Shown here: positions 1-12,183 of the stretch, piece after piece
How positions within the stretch are numbered: the first letter of the stretch is position 1
Layout of the letters: the number at the start of each line of letters is the position of its first letter
Origin: Sphagnum compactum
Taxonomy: Eukaryota > Bryophyta > Sphagnopsida > Sphagnales
NCBI GenBank assembly: GCA_965153455.1
Contig: OZ234497.1
Span: 18,903,872-18,967,871, forward strand
DNA: 64,000 nucleotides
Direction: 5' to 3'
Translations under genes and position numbers: made by a program
Notes under the pieces: model-generated
Databases searched by the model: none
Seen by the model: only the letters and a program-made list of their open reading frames with translations
Told to the model about the DNA's origin: nothing

Positions 1-8
1 ATTTTGAA

Positions 9-3000
9 TTAGGGTGGAAGCTCCAACTGGCAAGCCACTAGACCAACCAATTTGGCAATTTTGAAAGGTTCGAGGCGCTTGTAATCCAACTTGGCACATG
101 GGCGAGTGGTAGCAATGTTCTTTCTGAGAAGCCAAACCTTGTCTCCGACCTTAAAGTTTGGATGGTCCTTGCGTCGGCGGTCTGCTTGCTTCTTTTGCCA
201 TTCTTGTGTTAGCTTGAGTTCTACCATAAGGTTCTGTTGAACCTGTCCAAGCCTTGTGGCCCTTTCTTCAACCGAGGGGTTTACGGAGTTACCAAGAATT
301 TCAAGGCTGAACCCGGGATGAAAACCGTAATTGGCAAAGAATGGATTGATCCCGGTCGATGCATGTGTTGTGTTATTATAAGCAAACTCTGCTTGAGATA
401 GTAGGTCCAGCCAGTCGTCCTGTTGCTAGTTCACAGTGCAGCGAAGGTATTGCTCGAGTGTCTGGTTTGTCCGTTCGGTTTGTTCATCTGTCTCAGGGTG
501 GAAAGCTGAAGATAGCCGAATGTCAACTCCAAGAAGCTTGAATAGACGATGCCAGAACTTGGATGCAAACTGAGGACCTCTGTCGGACACAATTTCCTCG
601 GGGAGTCCATGCAGTCGGACGATCCCGTCCAGAATTAACTGAGCTGTCTCTTCTGCCGTGATTAACTTGGAACAAGGGGTGCAATGGGCCATTTTGGTGA
701 GTCGATCGACCACAACCAGTATTGAATTCTTGGTTCTGACAGTAGGGAGGTCCGTGATGAAGTCCATTGCAATAGATCCGCAAGGTCGGCTAGGAATTGA
801 CAGAGGCTGTAGGAGTCCAAACGGGCGATGCCTGGGAGCCTTGGATCGAGCACATGTATCACAAGACTTGACATACTCTCGTAGCATCTTGTTCATTTTG
901 GGCCACCAGTAAGTCCTTGACACTAGTTCGTGAGTCCGTGCCATTCCAAAGTGACCCGCCAGGGTGTTGTCGTGGCATTCTCTCAGGATTTTTAGGCGTA
1001 TAGGTCCTTCGGGTACATAAATCAGGTTATTTCGAAGGAGAAGTCCGTCTTGCTACTCAAACTGATCCAAGTCATCACGATTTGGGTTCCTTGGTCGTTC
1101 TTGGAGTTCCTTCTTGATGTTGGTAGCCCAGCTGTCTTCCTCAGTTGCCATCTTGATGTCCTTGACAAAGTATGAGTCTGGGAGGGTGCTGATTGTTGCT
1201 ACAACTCGAAATTGCTCGGGGTTGAGTAAAGTCTGGTTCTGCTGGCCGTAGGCCCCATCCCCCGCTCGAAGTTCATATTCTGAACGACAAGATAGCGTGT
1301 CAGCTTTCCCTTGCTGGGTGCCAGGTTGATACTGAATCTCAAAGTCGAAATCAACTAGGAAGATAGACCAGCGTGCCTGGCAACGATTTAAGGTCCGAGT
1401 AGTTGTGAAATAAAGGAGATTCTTGTGATCTGTCAGAACTTGGACTCGATGTTGAGCTCCGGCAAGATACGGTCTCCACTGTTCGAATGTCGTGATGATT
1501 GCCAGGAGTTCCTTATCGTAGACCTGGTAGTTGATTTCGGCACTGGTTAACTTCCGTGAATAGAAAGCAACTGGATGCAGCAACCCATCTATTCCAAATT
1601 GAGATAGAATAGCTCCCAAGGCAAAATCTGAAGCGTCCGTTTCCACAATGAATGGTTTGGCAGGATCAGGATGTATCAGGATGGGTGCAGAGGTGAATGC
1701 CATCTTGAGAGTATCAAAAGCAGCCTGGGCCGTTGGATTCCACGAGAAGGGCTTGTCTTTGCAAGTCAGAGTTATTAACGGTGTTGTGATCGTGGAGTAG
1801 CCTTTGATAAATCGACGATAGAAGTTGGCAAACCCTAGGAAGCGTTGAACGTCCTTGACCGAGGATGGAGTAGCCCAACACTGGATGGTCTCGACCTTTG
1901 ACTTGTCCATGAAAATGCCATCTGGAGAGATCACGTAGCCGAGGAACGCCACTGAAGATTTGTTGAATTCACATTTTTCCAACTTGGCGTATAAGCCATG
2001 CTCCCGGAGCGTCGCAAGCACCAATCGTACATGTTTGTCGTGGGTTTCCTGGTCCTTGGAAAAGATTAAAATGTCATCCAAATAGACCACAACAAATTCG
2101 TCCATGTAATCCCGGAAGATATCATTCATCAGATGCTGAAAAACTACGGGTGCATTGGTGAGGTCGAAGGGCATGACCGTGTATTCGAAGTGGCCGTAGC
2201 GTGTGCGGAAAGCTGTCTTCCATTCATCACCGAGGCGAATCCTGAGTAAGTTGTAGGCTGCACGGAGGTCAAGCTTGGTGAAGATCTTCCTGGTACGTAG
2301 TCGATCTAGGAGACCTGAAATCAAGGGCAAGGGATATCGATTCTTTTTTGTTATCTTGTTGAGTCCACGATAATCCACACAAAGTCGAAGGGAGCCATCC
2401 TTCTTCTTGACAAACAAAATTGGGGCACCGGCTGGAGACTTGGAATGCTGAATGAACCCCTTGGCAAGATTTTCAGTAAAGTAATCACGCAGGGCTTGGA
2501 GTTCCAATTCCGATAGGCCATAGATAGGACCAAAGGGTGGTGAGTGTCCTTCTTCTAGATCAATCGGGCAGTCATATGGACTATGGGCGAGGAGCTGATC
2601 AGCATTAATCTTTTCAAAAACATCAACAAAGTCCTTGTACTTCTCGGGAAGTTTCACAGGTGTTGGTTCTGATTGGGGGTTTGTGGTGTTGGCTGGGTTG
2701 ACATGGATGGCGAAGACTTGAAGATTCTTAGCAGCTCGATAGAAAGGGACAGCTCTATCAACGAAGATCTCGACAGGGTTGGTTTTCTGGGCAGGATTCT
2801 TGACAAGATTCTTGACAGGACAAGGTTTAGTTTTGACCAACCGGGGGTTCTTGACTGCAGGACTTGACATAACAGACTTGATAAAACTGGAATTGGTTCC
2901 GACCCTCTTTGGGTTCTCGATCACAGGGTTCTTAGCAGGACTAGACAAAGTGTTTTTCTTAGCGTGGGGTTCTTGAGAGGTGCACCGTTGTGCGCTGAAG

Positions 3001-3335
3001 GTGAGGGCTTTAGATCGCCAATCAATGATAGGGTTGTGTGCTTCTAACCAAGGCATACCAAGGATGATGGGATGGTGAGGGGTGGAGATGATGTTGAGAA
3101 CAATCTTTTCCGTGTGCTTGCCGATACAGAGTTCTAGAGGGGTTGTCTCGTGTGTGATTGCACCAGAAGCAATGATTCTCCCATCAATAACCTCTACCGG
3201 AACAGGGGTTGACTTCTTGACCATAGGGATGTTGTGTTGGATGACAAATGTTTGGTCGATGAAAGAAGAGGTGGCGCCGCAGTCCACCAAAGCTGACACT
3301 TGTGGTATGTCTTCTGGAATACGAATGATGTCCAC
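9..3335 (-). pseudogene. Ty3/gypsy pol polyprotein (protease, RT, RNase H, integrase), two TAG breaks
   Basis: One reading frame is kept from 3335 to the window edge, broken only by TAG at 1053-1055 and TAG at 426-428. The protease motif DCGATSSFID lies near 3260-3290, the reverse transcriptase catalytic YLDD near 2080-2095, and the RNase H start VETDASDFALGA near 1625-1660. Integrase shows its zinc-binding region around 840-960, MDFITDLP near 740-765 and SDRGPQF near 560-580. The segment 227-9 (WQKKQADRRR, FKVGDKVWL) is the usual region after the integrase core. The product copies element RNA to DNA and inserts it. The first stop falls between RNase H and integrase and the second near the end of the integrase core, so no full polyprotein can be made without readthrough. 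Confidence 0.93.
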
Positions 3336-3502
3336 ATACTGAGTGAAACTGGGACTGGGACCAACAGCGGAAGAGGAGCCTTTGCAAAGGTGGCGTTGGG
3401 TGAGATCCAGTCACACGGCTCCTACTGTGACTGGATGTTCTTGTTTTCCAACTCTTGGGGAATTTCCACAGCTTGTACTTGAAGTTTGACAAGCTTTTGA
3501 GG

Positions 3503-3544
3503 GCACTGAGAGGCTATATGCCTTGGGTTGCCACAGTAAAGACA
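3503..3544 (-). other. Gag CCHC zinc knuckle
   Basis: The translation CLYCGNPRHIASQC fits CX2CX4HX4C, the nucleocapsid zinc knuckle that binds element RNA. It is in frame with gag but lies behind two TAG stops, so this copy would not make it as part of Gag. Confidence 0.88.
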
Positions 3545-3694
3545 TAGATTGTTTGTCCTTCGGCGAAGTTTCTCGGCTTCTGTCAAAGATATAAAATTAG
3601 CTATGTCGATCTACATCGGAGCAGGTCCAAAAGAGGCAGGTCGGGCAACTGGTGTTGTTTGGGGAACTAAGGGGAGCGTAGTAAGCCGATTGTT

Positions 3695-4396
3695 CTAAAG
3701 TTGGGCGTTGAAGGTGACTTTCTTTTCCTGGCGACGTTCGAACAGATGATTATCGCACCGAATTGCCTGGGTGATGGCTTCACTAAAGGAAAAAGGGTCT
3801 GCGAGTGTCAACAAAAGATCTTGAACATCATCACGAAGTCCACAGCGAAACTGATCAATCAAGGCAGCTTCTCCCCAATTGACGTCGCAGGCAAGCTGTC
3901 TGAATTCTGAGGCGTAGACGATGGCCGAATGTGTCATTTGTTGGAGGCGACGCAGCTTGTTGGCTGAAGTCCTAGCCTTGTCACTGTCCCCAAATACTGC
4001 TTCAAATTTCGCCATAAAGGCGTTGAAATCTCGTAGGAGAGGGGAGGATGTTTCTAGGATGGGAGCAAACCATGCTGCAGCTGTCCCAGTGAGTAGGGTT
4101 CCAACGAATCCTACACGAGTGGTGTCATCAAAATAACGACGAGGGTGTAGTTGCATGATTAGGCGTACCTGGCTGACAAAGCCTCGAAATTTGAGGCGCG
4201 TTCCATCAAACTTTTCTGGCAGACTGATCTTGGGCTCTGGGGCGGCCATTGCAAGAGCAGGAAGTACTGGGGCAAGAAGTGATGGCTGATTCTGTAGGCG
4301 GGTCACCGAGTCTCTAAGCACGGCATTTTCTGATTGAAGGTGCTGAAGGGCGGCGAGGATTTGAGCGAGATCGATGTTTGATTCTGAGTTGTCCAT
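3695..4396 (-). pseudogene. Ty3/gypsy gag (capsid) part
   Basis: The frame starts at ATG 4396-4394 (MDNSESNIDLAQ); an earlier GTG at 4411 is in frame but less likely. The N-terminus is a predicted coiled coil (leucine-rich, residues about 8-35). It is followed by a retrotransposon-gag domain with the typical sequence FRQLACDVNW and FRCGLRDDVQDLL. The TAG at 3695-3697 ends the frame, but the same frame continues past it, has a second TAG at 3611-3613, and then encodes the zinc knuckle. Gag is the particle protein of the element. The frame shifts relative to pol somewhere between 3503 and 3335. Confidence 0.88.
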
Positions 4397-4434
4397 GGTG
4401 GTAGTTCTCACACTTTTGCGCTTTCAATCTTCAA

Positions 4435-5047
4435 ACTTGAAACTTCAGATGCTTGGATCTCTCTCAATATAAGTCCTAATGACATGAAATTCTCTCACAT
4501 ATATATTCCTATATGATCTATAAGATCACAAAGTTACAGACCCAAAAAAAAACTTAAACAAAGGAGATATGACCAAAAAACCAAATCTGCACTTGAAACT
4601 TCAGATGTTTGGATCTCTCTCAATACAAGTCCAAATGACATGAAATTTCTCTCACACATATATTCCTATAAGATCACAAAGTTACAGACCCAAAAAAGCT
4701 TAAACAAAGGAGATATGACCAAAAAACCAGATTTGCACTTGAAACTTCAGATGCTTGGATCTCTCTCAATACAAGTCCGAATGACATGAAATTTCTCTCA
4801 CACATATATTCCTATATGATCTATAATATCACAAAGTTACAGACCCAAAAAAGCTTAAACAAAGGAGATATGACCAAAAAACCAGATCTGCACTTGAAAC
4901 TTCAGATGTTTGGATCTCTCTCAATATAAGTCTGAATGACATGAAATTTCTCTCGCACATATATTCCTATATGATCTATAAGATCACAAAGTTACAGACC
5001 CAAAAAAGCTTAAACAAAGGAGATATGACCAAAAAACCAGATCTGGC
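4435..5047. repeat. Four tandem ~150-bp repeats in the retrotransposon leader
   Basis: Units begin with ACTTGAAACTTCAGATG at 4435, 4591, 4737 and 4892, so the periods are about 156, 146 and 155 bp, and the last unit ends near 5047. Each unit carries ATATTCCTATA, GATCACAAAGTTACAGACCC and GGAGATATGACC blocks. The array sits between the LTR and gag on the element's own RNA. The copies are very similar, so the expansion is recent or has been homogenised. Confidence 0.95.
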
Positions 5048-5221
5048 ACAGAGTTTTCAAAAGCTCTTAACTCTCACAAAACATATCCTTTTCTTTTGAA
5101 ACTTTTGAGAGTAGAAACGTCCTATAGTCTTCTATAACCTTTCCAAGTTTCACTCCAAGATACTTCTAGCTACTTACTCAGACAACAAAACAAACAAACA
5201 AGAAGAAGGAGCAGATCAAAC

Positions 5222-5451
5222 TGTTATGGACCGACTACAAACAAGTGGAGAATTACAAGACAAGACAAGCTTTATTGACCCATCAACTAGTGTTGATCTG
5301 CTAAAGGGTTGTTCCCCACACTATCTCCTTTTATAACCCTGAGCCATACTAGTCCCAAAATATCCTAGGCCATGATATTGCCAAAAGTATCCCAAAATAT
5401 CCTAGGACATGACATTGCCAAAAGTATCCCAAAATATCCTAGGCCATGACA
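5222..5451 (-). repeat. 5' LTR of the Ty3/gypsy element (about 230 bp)
   Basis: On the minus strand it starts TGTCATGG and ends CCATAACA, giving TGT...ACA ends. Inside are a TATA box (TATAAAAG, near 5330) and, downstream, a polyadenylation signal (AATAAA, near 5268), in the order expected for U3-R-U5. The 3' LTR partner lies outside the window, so the exact edges are inferred. The sequence just inside the LTR (GTTTGATCTGCTCC) does not match the usual initiator-Met primer site. Confidence 0.75.
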
Positions 5452-5453
5452 AT
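5354..5453. repeat. 37-bp direct repeats in the LTR U3 region (about 2.7 copies)
   Basis: CCCAAAATATCCTAGG occurs at 5354, 5391 and 5428 at a constant 37-bp spacing, with CATGA and TTGCCAAAAGTAT between. The repeats lie upstream of the TATA box on the minus strand, where LTR enhancers usually sit. Confidence 0.93.
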
Positions 5454-6765
5454 TGGTGACTATTCTATTGGTGGCTATTGATGGTTATTTTATTGTTAGC
5501 TATTAGTGACTATTTAATTATAAATTATCATTAATTATTTTATGTTATATTACCGTAATATATTGTTGGTTATTATTGATTATTTTATTATAAGTTATTC
5601 TTGGTTATTTTAACTTATTTTGTTGAAAAATATTTTAAATTATTTTAAATTATTTTAACCTATTATTAATTATTTTACGATATGCCATTTTTAGCTATTT
5701 TAGAATATTATTGGTTATTTTATAGTAGTTTACTTTAGGTTATTCCACCTTAAATTATTATATGCAATTTTTTAATATGTTATTTTACCTTAAGTCATAA
5801 AATTTTATTTTAAATCATTTAAAATTATTATACCTTAAAATAAAATAGCTATTATTATAACCTAAAGTAGAATGACCTTGAATAGCTTAAGGTATAACCT
5901 AGGGTTGATTGAATAATTTATTTTTAAATAATTTAAAATAAAAACCTATAATAAATTAATATACCTTAAAATATAATAACCTATAATAATTTATAATAAC
6001 TTAGGGTATAAATTAAAATAATTAAGATAACCTAAAATAACATAGTGTATATCATAAAATAACCTATTTACCGTAATAGATTATAATAGTGAATTATGTC
6101 AATTAGTAGTGAAAAATGATATTTACATAATGACCTTATAATGTAATAACTTTAACCAAGGTGAAATCATTAACATGCAATGAACCTATTTCACTTTTGA
6201 GGTCCCATAATGATTTAGGTCACTAAAATGCACCCCATTTTTATACTCGTGCATATTCCAACTTGCAAAGGATAATAAACCAAAAATTTAAGCAAATAAG
6301 AATTCAAGAGTTTAAAGCAAGTAAAGCAAATGGAAATTCAAAAAAAAATCAAAAGTAAATAAATTATATATTTACAAAAGACGCATCAAAATGGTGGGAG
6401 TGGGCACATCCATAGTTACGATTTTCCACCTAAATTTACAATCCACTTAAATTTGTAATTAACCCTTAATCAATTTATTATTATGACTCACCTATGCATC
6501 CACATAATAATAAAACTTGCCTTGCCACTTGGCAGTGGCCTCCTCATAAGCAAAATTTTGAAGTGTAAAAAATTATTGATTATAAAATTTAAAGCATAAA
6601 TCCAAATGAATTTTCAAACCTATTCCACAACTTGTTCTTCATGAAATTGATAAATTTGAAAATATGTTCTTCAATATAACGCATAGTTTGGATAATATTA
6701 ATCTTAACAAGTTTCATATATTCAAAAAACTTATGGTTAAAGATGATGGATGTAAAAAAGTTCTA
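5452..6765. other. AT-rich intergenic DNA, no gene seen
   Basis: Very AT-rich, dominated by degenerate TTATTTTA / TTGGTTATT words up to about 6080, with no credible ORF or RNA gene. The periodic look suggests an old simple-repeat expansion next to the retrotransposon. Confidence 0.6.
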
Positions 6766-8193
6766 TTAAAGTTTAATGATTGGGTTCAATTTATTGCCTT
6801 CACACAAGAATGGTCCAACATTGTGAACCATGGCCATCTTGAAAAAAAGTTTGACAATCAATATTTTGTGTTGACAACAAAACAAACAAACTTTTGCCAC
6901 AATCACCCACCTCATGAAACACATAGAATTTTTTTTCAACACACTCAAGTGAATGTGAAAGCCTTTTTTTACATTTGTTGGATTCTTGGTCCAAAATTCA
7001 AGATAAATGACACCCAAGGTAGTCATAATTTCATGTGCAAGGAAGCAACATTTAAGCTTTAAAACAAGATTATGAACTACCCTTTCACATTCCTCTTTTA
7101 CCTTGTTGATTGATTGTTGGAAGGTAGCCTTAATGACAGGTTGCAGTCCTTTTACACCAATAACAAAATGGTAAAATAGATATTTGCCTCCAACAAATGA
7201 AAAAATGAGATATTCAACATCCACTTCACCATTTAGGTTGGAAAACCAACTCATGGGATAGGTTGCACTAGTCAAGGTCTCAATAAAATATAAGTTGTCA
7301 AAAGTTGGATCTTTAAATTTGGCATAAGGGTTACAATAAAGTTTGTACAATTTTGCATGGGCCAATTTGACAAAATCCACAAAGTTGTTAACAAATAAAT
7401 ATTTATTTTATGCAATTTTGATTAAAATTGTACATAGTCCACCAAAGGAAGGATACATGGGAGCCCCAAAATGAATTCAATGTCACATAATGCATTTAAT
7501 TTCCTTAAAGCACCCTATTCTTTGCACTTTAAGCATGCATCTTGACAATAAGCAAGTGGTACTGTGTATAAACATGTTTCACTAAAAAGAACATTGAGGT
7601 CCACAGAGTTTTAACATTTCAAAAAAACTTATTGCCTTTGGTGTCTAATAAATCAACGAGCTTCTGAAGTTCTACAAATATTTTTGGGTTGTGAGCAAAA
7701 ATGCATATAGCTTTTGTAAAATGCATTTTAGTCGACATACGAGACCCAATTTTGATAATGTGACCACCACCAAATTTGTTTTGTTAATGAAGTAATGAAC
7801 TCCATTCAAAAACAAAATAACCTTCTCCTTGAACTACAACGTCACACCAATTCAATGGCCTTGGAGGGTGTTGTTAACACCACAACCCATGTTCACCAAC
7901 TAACCAGCTAATTCCCCCAACTTTAATCCACCAAATTCACAAAAAAATATTTTAAAGCTTAAGAAAAAATGTTTTCAGATGTATTGAATACACCAACAAT
8001 CTCAACACACAAGAAGATGGGGTTCTTCTTCCATGCTTTGACAATATATAAATGGATGAAATCCATTAGGTACATTGTCGATTGTTGTGATTTTGTTTGC
8101 ACTAATCACAATAAAAGCACCAACATCAAATGTAACTTTTGTGGCTTTTTGTGTTGTTAATACCCATCTTGAAACTTTTTTTCTCCCTTTCAT
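6766..8193 (-). pseudogene. Decayed hAT-type transposase-like gene (ZNF862/KIAA1586-like)
   Basis: The longest open part is 7380-6766 (204 codons), starting FVKLAHAKLYKLYCNPYAKF. Its order of conserved pieces (KLxKLYCNP, YPMSWFSNLN, a VLxLKCCF helix, MTTLGVIYLEFW) follows the hAT-derived family annotated in many plants as ZNF862- or KIAA1586-like. Upstream pieces of the same strand (around 8193-8000 and 7700-7560, with YWTPKAISFFEMLKLCG) look like the preceding part of the domain, separated by several stops. The C-terminal dimerisation region is not found. The assignment comes from pattern memory of this family. Confidence 0.5.
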
Positions 8194-10888
8194 ATAATTT
8201 ATTCTTCTTAGGGTTTTCGTTTATTGCATCCTCAAGAGCTAAATCATAGATGACAACATATGAGTTATCATTAAACAAAACAATAGGAGGTGTTAAGGAA
8301 GATGATGGACCAACCTCACCTTGTTAGGGCAAGGGGAGAGGATAAAAGGCTTGAAATTGAAATTCTTGGGTAATTCAAGAAGGGGCATGGTATGGTGGCT
8401 ATAGGTTGCAGTAGAAAAAAAATTAAAATGACACAATTTGAACATAAAAAAAGAAAAAAATTAAAGAAATGGAACTACCATTCACAATAATGAAACCCTA
8501 AAATGGAGATGCACATGAAAGCTTATAGTAGAACCAAAAGAAGAATGGAACAACATGGATTTAAACCCAAGAATGGAATGCACAAAGATTGTAGTAAAAC
8601 CAAAAAAAGAAAAGGATTCAAAAGCCATAGAAAATTGGAAGCTCTTAGCTAAAGCTTCCTAAGATTGACCAATCCAATGGATTTGGAATCACTTTCATAT
8701 ATTCCTAAATCTCAAGTCCTTTTAATTCTTAAATCTTGACTTTTGAATTTTCTCAACTTTCAAGTAAACAAGTGACAAAACAACAAACTAGAGAGGATTT
8801 GGAAATTCGAACTTGAAAGAGCACCCTAAAGGTTAGTAGAACAAAATTCAATCAAGATTTAGAACTTAAGATTCAAAAATGAAACGTTTACAAACAAATG
8901 GTAAGCCTTATACCTTGAAGTTGTAAATTATAATATGTTTCTGCATAATCAAAAACCCATTGAAATTGAACAAGATTTTTTGAGATGTTGAATTTGAATG
9001 CAAGACGAACTTTGAAATGTTTTCATCCATTGAACTTAATCACAAGGCAAATCCTTTCATCATAATTCCAATGTGAAATCTCATACACCATATTTCCAAA
9101 ACTCAAGATGTGATGCCCTTCTAGGAGTCTAGCCAAGCCACAACCTTAAAAACCATAAGCTTTCAAATGAATTCAATTGCCAATAGAATGTTGTAATTTG
9201 CAAAATAGGATGCAAATTTGATTTCATAACTACAAACCCTACCAATTTCCTAGCTTCTACACAATGCCAAAAGGTGGTGATGTTGCCACTTGGCTACATC
9301 AAGTTTAAGTGAAAAATGTTGGATTACAACCTTGAATTTAAAGCAACCCTATCACAAGGGTTTTTGTTAACTTGCCTTTTGGCAAATTTTCACCAAAAAA
9401 AAAGGTTTGATTTGTAACTTTTAAAATCTAGGTCCATAAACAAGTCAATTTTTAAAGGGAGTAATCCACTTATTGGGTTTTTTTCCCTTTTTCAAAAACC
9501 ATAGACCAGTGCAAGGAATTTTTTTAAAAATTTAATTGCAGAAAATCTTAATTATTGGCAAGTGTACGAAATTGTTTCCTTTTTAAAAAACGTATACTAG
9601 TTGGTTACAATGGGTAAATTAAATTGCAAGAGAAGAGCTTTAAGGTTACTTTTAATGTTTAAAAATTTAAAGGTTCAAGTTAGGTTTTCAATTTTTGAAT
9701 CTTGAAATTCTAAGTTTTGTGCCCATGAAAGTCCAACCAACAATTAGTAGCTATTCACTGCTTGCAAATTTTGAAAATAATAAACAGTTGAGAAATTACC
9801 TATTTGAATCTACTTGAAAAGGAGGCAAGTTAGTCTACTACATACCATTATTGCAAAAATAACAGAGAAAGAAAATACAAAAGGAGCAAAGAAGTGAAGA
9901 TGTTTTATCATCTCTATTTCCTCATTGATCCACGGTCAATTTCCAACAAGGGCATAAGGTATTTTAGGCGACATGCAGAAACCTACCAAACCAAAAAATT
10001 TACATATGGCGATTTCAAATTTTTGGCCCTCATAATCTGGTGACTTTGGGCCATATTTCCCTAAAAAAGGGCCTTTGTATGAGTAGCACTGGCATTTTTC
10101 TTTCTTTCGTCAGTAGGATCCCAAATTTCGTCCCCGGATAAAACGCTGGTCCGAACGCGGGAAAGCAGGAGGTCATCTCGATCAATGCCAGCTTCTAGCG
10201 TACGGTGGTCGTCATTTTCCAAGCATCCCGTCATGAGAGGCGCCCTGCAAACATTGGACTATTCTTGAAGAACTTAGGCCCGGCCCGCTTTACACTAGGA
10301 GTCAGGGCCCAAAAAACTTGTGGCCAACTTTGAGCATTTTTGGGTTGCAAATTGGCCCCAAGTTAGAACATAAAATGCTCGAACATTGACATCAGGATAT
10401 TAATAAATACTAGAACATTGGCACCAAGGGTTGTTGCAAATTGGCCTCCCAAATTTTATGGTATCATTTTTTTCAGCCTTTGGGCCGGGGGCCAATACAA
10501 GGCCATACTAAAGTTCAGCATTTATTAATAACTTGGGGGCAGATTGGAAGGTTTTTTTTTTCTATTTCAGCCTTGACCTTAGTGTAAAGCCCTTGGGGCT
10601 GATTTGATTTCAACTTTTGCACCAATAGGAATGCCCTGACTCCTCCTAGTGTGAAAGGGGGGGTCTTCAAACCAAAACTTCTCCATAAGACGGAGAACCT
10701 GCTTAGTTTCGGTGATTTCTGTCGTCGGTTTCGATTCTTCATTTGAGGGTGCCGTTCCTTCACCAGCCTCACTCACATTGCTTTTATACCAATGTTCTTC
10801 ACTGTGCTTTTTGGTCTTTGAAGTTTGTAGCTTATAGTCCGCGGCCCTCATTGCGGGCGTGTCTACACGTAAGGAATCAACAGGGACT
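8194..10888. other. Intergenic, no gene seen
   Basis: AT-rich DNA with many short A/T runs. Open frames here are short and show no recognisable motif. The stretch 10080-10320 is more GC-rich than its surroundings but has no supported coding frame. Confidence 0.5.
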
Positions 10889-10929
10889 CCTCTTCTTCTT
10901 CTTCTTCTTCTTCTTCTTCTTCTTCTTTT
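10889..10929. repeat. (CTT)n microsatellite
   Basis: About twelve uninterrupted TTC/CTT units. They create a run of Phe or Ser codons in one frame, which makes the overlapping ORF spurious. Confidence 0.97.
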
Positions 10930-11670
10930 GCTTTGTGTGCCGTATCTTCACCACACAGGTCTTGACACTAACAATCTTACTCTGTTGTATGGTATACATA
11001 GCTTGTTGGTCGTAGTTTGCTTGCCTCATTAATAACGACGAGTGTACACGTCGAGGCCGTGAACACGGATTGTAGTGCTCGGTGTTCTTGTCAAGCAGAT
11101 CCAGAGACTGCGAGTGAGGAGCCCCTGAAGGCTTTTTAAATACATGCGGTTGATAAACTCGCTATCTATCCCATGATGAAGAAGATGCCCTGGAGAGAGT
11201 TGTGAGACAGCTTTCTTTTCGTCGTTTGCATCGCAGAAGAATTTCTAAGACTTTTTTCCCGTCTTCTTCTACTTTGCAGAAGGACTTTTGAGACTTTTTC
11301 CCGACTTCTATATTGGAAGAAGAGAAGTTCTTACTTCTTGGATTTCGGCAAGTCTATAGCTGAGTGTTGCTAAGGCCATCACAATACTGATACGCAAATT
11401 GCAAGAGTTATCTTCGGAAATCCGATTGTGCTCATCCGATCACCAAACTTTCTATAAACAAGTTCGCATGGTGAATTTTTTGGATATATGCAAAAGGAGA
11501 TCATGAGACTCAGCATCGTGTCACGAAACTACTTATATCGAAGCTGAAAATGTTGTCAGGTATGGTTTTTGAATCCCACTCACTCCATTACATTAGTTTG
11601 TTGGCTCTCTATAGGGGAGGAGACTACACATTGTAGAGTCCTTTGTCGGCTCTGCCAGTAGGCAGGAGAC
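10930..11670. other. Intergenic, no gene seen
   Basis: No supported coding frame. The end of the stretch (11600-11670) contains the short repeated word GGAGACTAC, just outside the inverted-repeat element. Confidence 0.45.
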
Positions 11671-12183
11671 TACGCAGTAGCGTAGCCCTAACATTATATT
11701 TGCCCATAGTTGTTAATCCTTTCAGTACAAGAGTACTGCTGCAAATTTTTCCCCCCAGTCTGCCCTTTGCCTCGTTTTTTGCCACGTTTTGCACCCCTCA
11801 AAACCAGCCTGATTTTCTGTAGTCTAGTTGGACTGCCCCTTACCAGGCGCAATATGCTGGTGAACATTACATTTTTCAAAAAGCCCACAATCATTTTTTG
11901 TTTTGTTTTTTTTCCCCTCATGTTATGAGTATCAAGGGGCATGTAACATGCCAGGTAGAATGTACCAAGGGTCTCACAACATGTCAGGTGCCCTGTTACA
12001 TACCCCATAGCACTTGTAACATGCTCAAAATATGTATAACATGGACCCAAAATGTGTTTGGGATAATAGGTGAAAAAAAATGAGGCAAAGGGCAGACTGA
12101 GGGGAAGAAATTGCAGCGGTACTCTTGTATTGCCTGCATTAACAACTATGGGCAAATATAATGTTAGGGCTGCGTGCTGTAGT
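11671..12183. mobile_element. MITE-like element with ~95-bp terminal inverted repeats
   Basis: The left arm 11684-11779 (from AGCCCTAACATTATATTTGC to TGCCCTTTGCCTC) is the reverse complement of the right arm 12075-12172, with scattered mismatches. Weaker pairing extends outwards to about 11671 and 12183. The centre, about 300 bp, has no conserved coding frame but contains several TGTAACATG-type words. Long inverted repeats with no transposase fit a non-autonomous DNA element, perhaps Mutator-like. A target-site duplication was not recognised, so the exact ends and superfamily are open. Confidence 0.8.

Larger units (their letters stand above)
1..5451 (-). mobile_element. Ty3/gypsy LTR retrotransposon, 5' LTR to integrase end; 3' end outside window
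   Basis: Read on the minus strand, the element runs LTR (5451-5222), repeat-rich leader, gag, CCHC zinc knuckle, aspartic protease, reverse transcriptase, RNase H, integrase and the post-integrase region. It leaves the window at position 1, so the 3' LTR is not visible and the target-site duplication cannot be checked. The order protease-RT-RNaseH-integrase is the Ty3/gypsy order. A chromodomain would lie beyond the window edge and is not seen. No PBS matching initiator tRNA-Met was found next to the LTR. Several in-frame stops and one gag/pol frame change indicate a dead copy. Confidence 0.93.

Noticed and set aside
5200-5222. Primer binding site next to the LTR
   Set aside because: The sequence inside the LTR does not match initiator tRNA-Met or another tRNA end that I can recognise.
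6664-7062. Plus-strand ORF of 132 codons
   Set aside because: Opposite strand of the hAT-like relic; no recognisable family.
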